DNA of 6,466 nucleotides from positions 1 through 6,466 of the forward strand of contig CAKSDF010000109.1 in assembly GCA_934444695.1 (NCBI GenBank), written 5' to 3'. The notes below the pieces were generated by a model. It saw nothing but the letters and a program-made list of their open reading frames with translations, ran no database searches and was not told the DNA's origin. Position numbers and translations under genes: made by a program. The stretch is from an uncultured Eubacteriales bacterium (lineage in GTDB: Bacteria; Bacillota; Clostridia; Oscillospirales; Acutalibacteraceae). Shown piece by piece: positions 1-5,895 of this stretch (position 1 is the stretch's first letter; every line of letters starts with the position of its first letter).

Positions 1-1330
1 CGATATGTTCCGACCCATTCCCGGCCGATTCAAGGACTATATTTCCACCCCTAAACCCAACAATTATCAGTCCCTCCACACCACATTAATCGACAGAGAG
101 GGCATACCCTTTGAGGTGCAGATTAGAACCTTTGAAATGCACCGCACGGCCGAATACGGTATCGCGGCCCACTGGAAATACAAAGCAGGGGTAAGCGAAA
201 GCTCCAAAATGGACGCTCAGCTCACATGGATAAGACAGATACTCGAGGCTCAGCAGGACTCGGGAGAGGCCGAGGATTTTGTCCAGAGCATCAAGACCGA
301 TCTCACCTCAGACGATGTGTTTGTTGTAACGCCCAAGGGCGATGTCATCAGCCTTCCGGTGGGATCGACGGTTATCGATTTTGCCTATGCCATACATTCG
401 GCGGTGGGCAACCGTATGATCGGAGCCAAGGTGGACGGACGAATCGTTCCCATAGATTATAAGGTCAAAAACGGCGAAATAATCGACGTCATAACCACCA
501 ATCAGCAGGATCACGGACCGGCAAGAGACTGGCTGAACATTGTTAAGACCAGTGAGGCCCGTTCTAAAATTCGTTCCTGGTTTAAAAAGGAGCGCCGTAC
601 CGAGAATATCGCCGAAGGAAAGGCCATTCTCGAAAGGGAATTCCGTCGGGACTTTGTGTTAACCGACGAGAAAAAGGAGCAGTTTATAAACCACTTTTCC
701 GAGCTTTACCACTGCAACAGCGTCGACGACTTTTACGCCGCCATCGGATACGGCGGAATACTCATTTCCCGCCTTATTCCGAGGATGAAGGACGAATATA
801 ACCGCAACTATAAACCGGCACCTGAAGTCACCAAGGAAACCATACCTACCGTTTCGCCCAAGCTTGTCAAATCAACCGAAGGCGTGGTGGTCGAGGGAGT
901 GGACAACTGCCTTATAAAGCTTGCCCGCTGCTGCGAGCCTCTTCCCGGAGACGATATAATCGGCTTTATAACAAGGGGACACGGGGTTTCGATACACAAG
1001 CGGGACTGCTCCAATGTGCCGAAGGACATTTCCTCATGCGAACAGCCCGACCGCTGGATAAAGGCGAGATGGGCCAATAAGCAGGGAGACGGCTTTAAAG
1101 CCACGGTGGTCATTTTGGCGGTAGATCGTCCGTCGCTGCTTGCCGATGTTACAAACACCCTTGTCAATATGCGCGTACCGCTGCACAATGTTAACGCAAG
1201 GGAGCTTAAGGACGGCAATTCGGAAATTCTTATAACCATCAGCACCGAGGGCACCGAGCACCTTAAAAATATCATTGCAAAGCTCGGTAAAATAAACAAC
1301 GTTTTCTCGGTCGAAAGAACCAACAACTGA
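1..1330 (+). CDS. relA: RelA/SpoT-family bifunctional (p)ppGpp synthetase/hydrolase, 5'-truncated by the window edge
   Basis: This is the C-terminal part of a Rel enzyme, which makes (and in the bifunctional form also hydrolyses) the alarmone (p)ppGpp from GTP/GDP and ATP during amino acid starvation, in the cytosol on the ribosome. The reading frame is open from base 2, so the ATG at base 5 is an internal methionine. About 442 residues are visible of a family total near 730; the HD hydrolase domain and most of the synthetase domain lie upstream. Counting from that Met, the end of the synthetase domain is seen (YQSLHTT at 21-27, EVQIRT at 37-42, HWKYK at 56-60). It is followed by a TGS domain (about 103-165), a helical region, the conserved cysteine/zinc-finger-like region (ARCCEPLPGDDIIGFITRG, with later His331 and Cys335) and a C-terminal ACT domain (about 367-438). 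The gene ends in tandem stops, TGA TAA. Whether hydrolase activity is retained cannot be seen here, but Firmicutes normally carry the bifunctional form. Confidence 0.97.
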   Translation, partial: DMFRPIPGRFKDYISTPKPNNYQSLHTTLIDREGIPFEVQIRTFEMHRTAEYGIAAHWKYKAGVSESSKMDAQLTWIRQILEAQQDSGEAEDFVQSIKTDLTSDDVFVVTPKGDVISLPVGSTVIDFAYAIHSAVGNRMIGAKVDGRIVPIDYKVKNGEIIDVITTNQQDHGPARDWLNIVKTSEARSKIRSWFKKERRTENIAEGKAILEREFRRDFVLTDEKKEQFINHFSELYHCNSVDDFYAAIGYGGILISRLIPRMKDEYNRNYKPAPEVTKETIPTVSPKLVKSTEGVVVEGVDNCLIKLARCCEPLPGDDIIGFITRGHGVSIHKRDCSNVPKDISSCEQPDRWIKARWANKQGDGFKATVVILAVDRPSLLADVTNTLVNMRVPLHNVNARELKDGNSEILITISTEGTEHLKNIIAKLGKINNVFSVERTNN

Positions 1331-1485
1331 TAACACAAAAGCCACGCCCGCAGCCAAAACAGACATACAAGCCCGCAAAGCACAACGATGCCTGCACCGA
1401 TAACAACACCTACGGCGAAACCTATTTACCAAATGCAAAAACACACGCTTACAGGGCGGCAAAAAAGCCCGAAAAAGGAGATACT
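1331..1485. other. A/C-rich, T-poor intergenic spacer between relA and the metallo-hydrolase gene
   Basis: This 155-base gap is strongly biased on the + strand. By hand count roughly three quarters of bases 1331-1470 are A or C, with only about 13 T. I see no plausible -35/-10 pair and no hairpin with a T-run, so neither a promoter nor an intrinsic terminator is supported. Two + frames stay open across it: the relA frame after its tandem stop, and the hydrolase frame, which is open from base 1291 but has no ATG, GTG or TTG before 1486. A 33-codon ATG frame (1388-1489) ends in an ATGA overlap with the hydrolase start, but nothing like a ribosome binding site precedes it. The spacer ends in a good Shine-Dalgarno sequence at 1474-1480. 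Confidence 0.6.
1474..1480 (+). promoter_or_regulatory. Ribosome binding site of the metallo-hydrolase gene
   Basis: AAAGGAG lies 5 bases before the ATG at 1486. It fixes that start although the same frame is open for about 65 codons further upstream. Confidence 0.85.
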
Positions 1486-2118
1486 ATGACGGTTAAAACA
1501 TTTACGGTCGGAAATATGGATAACAAATGTTATCTTGTAACCGACGATAACAGCGGGGATATGGCCCTTGTGGACGCTTCCTTTGCTCATAAAAGCTTTG
1601 TGGAGGAGATAAGTGGCCTTAAAGACAGGCTTAAATACATTTTCCTGACCCACGGGCACTATGACCATATACTTTCGGCAAAGGCCATTAAGGACGCCAC
1701 AGGCGCAAAGGTGGTCATTCATAAAAAGGATGCCATTTGTCTTTCAAGTCCCGCATTTTCCCTGGCTGCAAACCACGCTCTGTCTCAGCAGCCCCTTTCG
1801 GCCGATATTATCTGCGACGACGGGGACGAGATAGCTTTAGGCAGCCTCACATTTAAGGTAATATACACCCCCGGTCACACGGTGGGCAGCGTTTGCTATG
1901 AATGCGGAGACGCACTTTTTACCGGAGATACACTTTTCCGCCTCGGTGTCGGAAGAACCGATCTGCCCACCGGAAACACGGCCAAAATGATCGAATCCCT
2001 TAAAAAGCTTTACGAGATCAAAGGTGACTTTGAAGTTTTCCCCGGCCACGGCAAGCCCTCAACACTTGATGTTGAACGAAGCCTTAATCCCTTTATGAAA
2101 AGAGCGATGGGACTTTGA
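1486..2118 (+). CDS. MBL-fold metallo-hydrolase (glyoxalase II / YcbL-like)
   Basis: A 210-residue single-domain protein of the metallo-beta-lactamase fold, a cytosolic hydrolase that binds two metal ions. All metal ligands expected for the family are present: the HxHxDH motif in THGHYDH (His56, His58, Asp60, His61), His131 in TPGHTVGS, Asp148 in FTGDTLF, and His188 in PGHG. The run TGDTLFRLGVGRTDLPTG is typical of the glyoxalase-II-like group often annotated as hydroxyacylglutathione hydrolase. The protein lacks the C-terminal substrate-binding domain of true glyoxalase II (about 250 residues), so the glutathione thioester substrate is unproven and an unknown thioester or other ester is equally possible. 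There is no signal peptide. The start is supported by AAAGGAG. The stop overlaps the hemZ start by 4 bases (TTGA), suggesting coupled translation; this hydrolase-hemZ pairing is familiar from other clostridia. Confidence 0.95.
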   Translation: MTVKTFTVGNMDNKCYLVTDDNSGDMALVDASFAHKSFVEEISGLKDRLKYIFLTHGHYDHILSAKAIKDATGAKVVIHKKDAICLSSPAFSLAANHALSQQPLSADIICDDGDEIALGSLTFKVIYTPGHTVGSVCYECGDALFTGDTLFRLGVGRTDLPTGNTAKMIESLKKLYEIKGDFEVFPGHGKPSTLDVERSLNPFMKRAMGL

Positions 2119-3704
2119 TAAATCTTTTTGTTAACCGCCCGGAGCACCGCTACGAGACCGAAAATATCTGCCGATTGTTCTTTCCGTCAAAAAAGCTTTT
2201 GGAAGCGCAGGAACTGCAAAAACAAGAGGCGGTTCCGGCAGGTATGCCAACAGATATACCCGCAAATATGAATGACAACACCGCGGTAAAAAGCCAAAAC
2301 GGCGATACAAAAAATTGCGCACAAAGCAATGATATTGCTGTAAATGTCACCTTTATCGAAAAGGATAGCGGCAAGCTTCTTATTACGGCCGAGGTTTTTG
2401 CAAAAGGGGAGAGGATTACCTTTTCCGAAAATATAGACATTACCGGCGACGAGGAAAAAGATAAAAAGACGGCCGAGCTTGCGGGCGGAAGGTGCCTTTA
2501 TAAAGCCTTTTCTCAGATTTGCGGATTTTCTCCAAAGTGGGGAATACTCACTGGGGTGAGGCCGGAAAAACTGTGGTCGGCAAAGTCGGAGGCTCTCGGA
2601 AAATCTACTGCCGAGCAGCTTTTCAAAAACGACTACCTTGTATCGGACGAAAAAATCGAGCTTTGCGAAAAGGCGCACATTGCCGACAAAAGGGCGGTTG
2701 CTCTGTCAAAGCCTAATTCCTTCAGTCTTTATGTATCGGTGCCCTTTTGCCCAAGCCGCTGCAAATACTGTTCTTTCGTTTCTCATTCCATCACCTCGGC
2801 GGGAAAGCTTGTTCCCGATTATGTCGAGCTTTTGTGCAAGGAAATCGAGGCAACGGCAATTGCGGCAAAAAATCTCGGACTAAAGCTTTCGACGGTATAT
2901 TTCGGCGGGGGAACCCCCACACAGTTTACCGCCGAGCAGCTCGACAAGGTGCTTTGCGCCGTCGAAAACTGCTTTGATATGTCGGACATTCTCGAATACA
3001 CGGTCGAAGCCGGCCGACCCGACACCGTAACTGCCGAAAAGCTGTCCTGCCTTAAATCCCACGGGGTTGGCAGAATAAGCATTAATCCTCAGACACTTTC
3101 AAACGCCGTGCTTGCCGAAATCGGACGAAAGCACACGGTCGAACAGTTTTTTGATGCCTTTGAGCTTGCAAAGAAAACGGGATTTTACACCATAAACACC
3201 GACATAATCGCCGGTCTTTCAGGAGATACGGTGAAGGGATTCTTTAAAACCCTTGAGGGTATAATCTCTCTTGACCCCGAGAATATTACCGTACATACCC
3301 TTTCGATGAAACGCTCGTCAAGCTATGTTTCAAGCGGGGAAGGAATATATTCGGCCAAAGGGGACGCCGTTTCGGATATGGTGGTCGGCTCGTCGAAAAT
3401 GCTCGAAGATGCAGGATTTTCGCCATATTACCTCTATCGGCAGAGCAAGTGTCTCGGCAATCACGAAAATGTGGGCTTTAGCAAAGAAGGGCACGACTGC
3501 CTTTACAACATCTATATGATGAATGAGGTGCACAGCGTTCTTGCGGTGGGGGCAGGGGCGGTCAGCCGTCTTAAAGATCCCTTCGGCAACCACATCGAGC
3601 GCATATTCAACTTTAAATATCCTTATGAATATATAAACCGATTTGACGAAATTTTAAAGAGAAAGGAAAGGATTGGTGAATTTTATGAAAGATACCCTGT
3701 TTGA
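2115..3704 (+). CDS. hemZ: HemZ-type radical SAM protein (putative oxygen-independent coproporphyrinogen III oxidase)
   Basis: A 529-residue cytosolic radical SAM protein of the HemN/HemZ group. Cys212, Cys216 and Cys219 in CPSRCKYC form the CX3CX2C site for the 4Fe-4S cluster that cleaves S-adenosylmethionine. GGGTPT at 264-269 is the usual SAM-binding motif after the second strand. The segment YYLYRQSKCLGNHENVGF (438-455) and the C-terminal IERIFNFKYPYEYI are hallmarks of the HemZ branch as distinct from HemN and HemW. The family is annotated as converting coproporphyrinogen III to protoporphyrinogen IX, but this activity is weakly established for HemZ and no other heme gene is in the window. 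The TTG start gives MINLFVN, which matches the usual family N-terminus; the ribosome site before it is weak (GATGGGA, 2106-2112), so translation probably depends on coupling to the hydrolase gene. The protein is somewhat longer than usual because of a low-complexity stretch at about residues 30-75. Confidence 0.93.
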   Translation: MINLFVNRPEHRYETENICRLFFPSKKLLEAQELQKQEAVPAGMPTDIPANMNDNTAVKSQNGDTKNCAQSNDIAVNVTFIEKDSGKLLITAEVFAKGERITFSENIDITGDEEKDKKTAELAGGRCLYKAFSQICGFSPKWGILTGVRPEKLWSAKSEALGKSTAEQLFKNDYLVSDEKIELCEKAHIADKRAVALSKPNSFSLYVSVPFCPSRCKYCSFVSHSITSAGKLVPDYVELLCKEIEATAIAAKNLGLKLSTVYFGGGTPTQFTAEQLDKVLCAVENCFDMSDILEYTVEAGRPDTVTAEKLSCLKSHGVGRISINPQTLSNAVLAEIGRKHTVEQFFDAFELAKKTGFYTINTDIIAGLSGDTVKGFFKTLEGIISLDPENITVHTLSMKRSSSYVSSGEGIYSAKGDAVSDMVVGSSKMLEDAGFSPYYLYRQSKCLGNHENVGFSKEGHDCLYNIYMMNEVHSVLAVGAGAVSRLKDPFGNHIERIFNFKYPYEYINRFDEILKRKERIGEFYERYPV

Positions 3705-4614
3705 CAGTCTCGACTTTGCCGACATAAACGAGCAGATACACGATAATCCCGCCGAATATATAAGGGTATGCGATAGAGAGTACCGCTCCTTTGTAAAAAA
3801 GGTGGCAAACTCCATTGCAGCCGACGATAACAACAAAATCGTTATGCTGTCAGGCCCCTCGGGCTCGGGAAAAACGACCACCGCTCATTTTATCGAAAAA
3901 TATATCAACGACCTTGGCAAAAAGGCCGTTACCGTGTCCCTTGATAACTTTTATCTCGGAAAAGACAAGGTTCCGCAGCTCCCCGACGGGCGCTGCGATT
4001 TTGAAACCATATATGCTCTGAATATAGAGGAAATGATAAGCTGTCTTAAAGGCCTTATAAGAGACGGGCACTGCGATATGCCGGAATTTGATTTTTTGAC
4101 CGGCAGTCCCAAGGCCGAAAAGGTGCCTTTATCCCTTCCCGAGGACGGCATCGCCATTTTTGAGGGAATACACGCCCTTAATTCTCTCATTTTAGACGAG
4201 CTTCCGAGCAAAAACATTTTCAAGGTCTATGTCAGCGTTAAGGACGGAATTTACGAAGGCAAAAACCTGCTGCTTTCCCCGCGGGAGATACGCCTTTCGA
4301 GAAGAATGATTAGGGACAAAAATTTCCGTAATTCCGATGTTAAAAACACCCTGCATATGTGGACGGGAGTGGTTATGGGAGAGGAAAAATACCTTTTCCC
4401 ATTTAAGGATACCGCCGACATCGCCATCAACTCGCTTCACCCGTTTGAGGCGGCTATTTACCGCGATCAGATGCTTGAAATGCTGGCGACGGTGGAACCG
4501 GGAGACGAGAATTTCTCGGTGGCGGCCGAAATGTACGGAGATTATATGAAAATATCCCCTGCGAGCAGAGAGCTTTTGCCCGAAGGGTCACTTATACACG
4601 AATTTGTCGGATAG
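3685..4614 (+). CDS. Uridine-kinase-like P-loop nucleoside kinase (PRK/URK family)
   Basis: A kinase of the phosphoribulokinase/uridine kinase family, expected to phosphorylate a nucleoside such as uridine or cytidine using ATP or GTP in the pyrimidine salvage pathway. Counting from the ATG at 3685 (309 residues), the Walker A loop GPSGSGKTT is at 57-65, SLDNFY at 85-90 (SLDDFY in classical uridine kinases), PEFDF at 133-137, FEGIHALN (Walker-B-like strand) at 159-166, and the lid region RLSRRMIRDKNFRN at 203-216. HMW and EEKYLFPF follow at 224-240. It is longer than E. coli Udk (about 213) through an N-terminal extension of about 50 residues and a C-terminal tail, so the true substrate is uncertain. 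Start choice: in-frame TTG 3673 and GTG 3676 also exist, but ATG 3685 has GGTGA (3675-3679) 5 bases upstream plus AAAGGA at 3667-3672. The gene overlaps the end of hemZ by 20 bases, or 32 if the TTG is used. Confidence 0.87.
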   Translation: MKDTLFDSLDFADINEQIHDNPAEYIRVCDREYRSFVKKVANSIAADDNNKIVMLSGPSGSGKTTTAHFIEKYINDLGKKAVTVSLDNFYLGKDKVPQLPDGRCDFETIYALNIEEMISCLKGLIRDGHCDMPEFDFLTGSPKAEKVPLSLPEDGIAIFEGIHALNSLILDELPSKNIFKVYVSVKDGIYEGKNLLLSPREIRLSRRMIRDKNFRNSDVKNTLHMWTGVVMGEEKYLFPFKDTADIAINSLHPFEAAIYRDQMLEMLATVEPGDENFSVAAEMYGDYMKISPASRELLPEGSLIHEFVG

Positions 4615-4616
4615 AT

Positions 4617-4624
4617 AGGAAGGA
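4617..4624 (+). promoter_or_regulatory. Ribosome binding site deciding the aminotransferase start
   Basis: AGGAAGGA lies 6 bases before the ATG at 4631. It directly abuts the in-frame TTG at 4625, leaving no spacing, so the ATG and not the TTG is the start. Confidence 0.85.
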
Positions 4625-4630
4625 TTGTTT

Positions 4631-5818
4631 ATGAATTATCAATTTTCAAAAAGAGTCAGCGGGCTTCAGCCCTCGGCAATCAGGGAAATTTTGAAGGCTA
4701 CGGCCGACCCTGAGCTTATCTCGTTTGCGGCGGGAAATCCCGCTCCCGAGGCATTCCCTTGTGAAAGCGTTAGGGAAATTTCCGACCGTCTGCTTGAAAA
4801 CAGCCCCATTCTCGCCCTGCAATACTCGGTCACCGAGGGTTACACTCCTCTCAGAAAGACCGTTTCAAAATATATGAGCGAAAAATTTAACGTGGGACGG
4901 GATTTTGACGACATCATCATAACCTCGGGCGCTCAGCAGGTTATGGAGCTTGCGGCCAAAACATTTTTGAATTTCGGCGACACCATAATATGCGAGGATC
5001 CTTCCTTTGTTGGGTCACTCAACGCCTTCCGCTCGCTTGGCGTAAAGCTTAAGGGGGTCAGAATGGAAGCCGACGGAATGGATATGGATGCCTTTAAAAA
5101 GGCTCTTGAAGATGACAAGAATGTCAAGCTTGTATATACCATTCCCAACTTCCAAAATCCCAGCGGAACCTGTATGTCTCTTGAAAAGAGAAAGGAACTT
5201 TACGATCTGTGCAAGAAACACGGTGTTGTCATAATCGAGGACAACCCCTACGGAGAGCTTCGCTTTGAGGGAGAAAGCATTCCCTGCATAAAGAGCTTTG
5301 ACGAGGACGGAGCGGTCATATACGCCGGTTCATTCTCGAAAGTGCTTTCCCCCGGAATGAGGGTGGGATATGCCATTGCTCCGAAAGAGATAATCGCCAA
5401 AATGACGGTGTGCAAGCAGACCGAGGACGTCCACACAAACATATGGGCGCAGGCCGTTGCCAACACCTTTATGACCGAATGCGATTTTGAGGGACACCTT
5501 GCAAAAATCCGCAAGATTTATAAACACAAGGCCGAGCTTATGGAAAGCCTGCTTGACGAGAAGGTTTGCCCCAACATCAGCTACAATAAGATTCAGGGCG
5601 GTCTGTTCATCTGGGCGACACTGCCCGACAGCTTCGATATGCTCGAGGTGGTCAAAAAGGCAGTGGAACACAAGGTTGCCGTCGTTCCCGGAACAGCCTT
5701 CTTAAACGACGAAAGCGCCAAGACAAACAGCTTCAGGCTCAATTTCTCTACCCCCACCGACGAGCAGATCGTTGAGGGAATAAACATTCTTGCCGATGTT
5801 TTAAATTCGATAAAATAA
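4631..5818 (+). CDS. PLP-dependent class I/II (fold type I) aminotransferase, 2-aminoadipate/aromatic aminotransferase-like
   Basis: A 395-residue cytosolic aminotransferase that moves an amino group between an amino acid and a 2-oxo acid. The N-terminus (FSKRVSGLQPSAIREILK, then ISFAAGNPAPEAFP) is typical of the stand-alone relatives of MocR C-terminal domains (LysN/2-aminoadipate and aromatic aminotransferases). Cofactor residues are all present: SGAQQ at 99-103 (phosphate contact), Asn176 in NFQNPSG, Asp204 and Tyr207 in EDNPYGE (pyridine ring), Lys237 in GSFSKVLSPGMRVGY (Schiff base), and Arg369 in FRLNFS (substrate carboxylate). No N-terminal GntR DNA-binding domain is present, so it is an enzyme and not a MocR regulator. 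The substrate cannot be read from sequence; its place before trpS makes an aromatic amino acid a tempting but unproven idea. It starts 16 bases after the kinase stop, consistent with one transcript. Confidence 0.95.
   Translation: MNYQFSKRVSGLQPSAIREILKATADPELISFAAGNPAPEAFPCESVREISDRLLENSPILALQYSVTEGYTPLRKTVSKYMSEKFNVGRDFDDIIITSGAQQVMELAAKTFLNFGDTIICEDPSFVGSLNAFRSLGVKLKGVRMEADGMDMDAFKKALEDDKNVKLVYTIPNFQNPSGTCMSLEKRKELYDLCKKHGVVIIEDNPYGELRFEGESIPCIKSFDEDGAVIYAGSFSKVLSPGMRVGYAIAPKEIIAKMTVCKQTEDVHTNIWAQAVANTFMTECDFEGHLAKIRKIYKHKAELMESLLDEKVCPNISYNKIQGGLFIWATLPDSFDMLEVVKKAVEHKVAVVPGTAFLNDESAKTNSFRLNFSTPTDEQIVEGINILADVLNSIK
5790..5816 (+). promoter_or_regulatory. Possible weak promoter for trpS
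   Basis: TTGCCG (5790-5795) and TAAAAT (5811-5816) resemble -35 and -10 boxes, but the 15-base spacing is shorter than ideal and the elements lie inside the end of the aminotransferase gene. A start near 5822-5824 would put the GGGCC hairpin arm at the very 5' end of the trpS message. This is a tentative reading. Confidence 0.2.
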
Positions 5819-5821
5819 CAA

Positions 5822-5876
5822 GGGCCGATAACCGTCCGCTTGCTCGCATTTTCACCGAAAGAGCGGTCAAAGGCCC
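5822..5876 (+). other. Imperfect hairpin in the aminotransferase-trpS gap, with alternative pairings
   Basis: GGGCC at 5822-5826 is complementary to GGCCC at 5872-5876, and inside it CCGCT (5836-5840) pairs with AGCGG (5862-5866). The CGGT at 5864-5867 could instead pair with ACCG at 5831-5834 or with ACCG at 5854-5857. No T-run follows, so it is not an intrinsic terminator. The gap is too short for a T-box leader and shows no T-box consensus, and no Trp codons form a leader peptide. A regulatory role is only a possibility. Confidence 0.3.
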
Positions 5877-5883
5877 ATGAATT

Positions 5884-5888
5884 GAGGT
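5884..5888 (+). promoter_or_regulatory. Ribosome binding site of trpS
   Basis: GAGGT lies 7 bases before the ATG at 5896. It overlaps the stop of a three-triplet ATG-AAT-TGA frame at 5877-5885. Confidence 0.75.
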
Positions 5889-5895
5889 AAAAACA

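Noticed and set aside
808..1462. Long minus-strand open frames opposite relA (142 and 191 codons)
   Set aside because: They lie antisense to well-supported Rel domains, show no family motifs, and reflect the codon bias of the sense gene.
1454..1470. GGGC/GCCC hairpin just before the hydrolase ribosome site
   Set aside because: Only four base pairs with a 9-base loop and no following T-run; too weak to call a terminator or regulatory stem.
1291..1485. Possible -1 frameshift fusing relA to the metallo-hydrolase, since the hydrolase frame is open back to 1291
   Set aside because: No canonical X-XXY-YYZ slippery heptamer lies in 1291-1330, the Rel protein ends at the normal place after its ACT domain, and the hydrolase has its own strong ribosome binding site and a family-typical N-terminus.
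1388..1489. 33-codon ATG frame in the spacer, ending in an ATGA overlap with the hydrolase start
   Set aside because: It has no ribosome binding site and no recognisable protein similarity. It is noted under the spacer but not called as a gene.
4625..4630. TTG start for the aminotransferase at 4625
   Set aside because: The ribosome binding site directly abuts this TTG; the ATG at 4631 has proper 6-base spacing.
5819..5895. T-box riboswitch or trp leader peptide controlling trpS
   Set aside because: The gap is only 77 bases, shows no T-box AGGGTGGNACCGCG-like motif, no tandem Trp codons and no T-run terminator.
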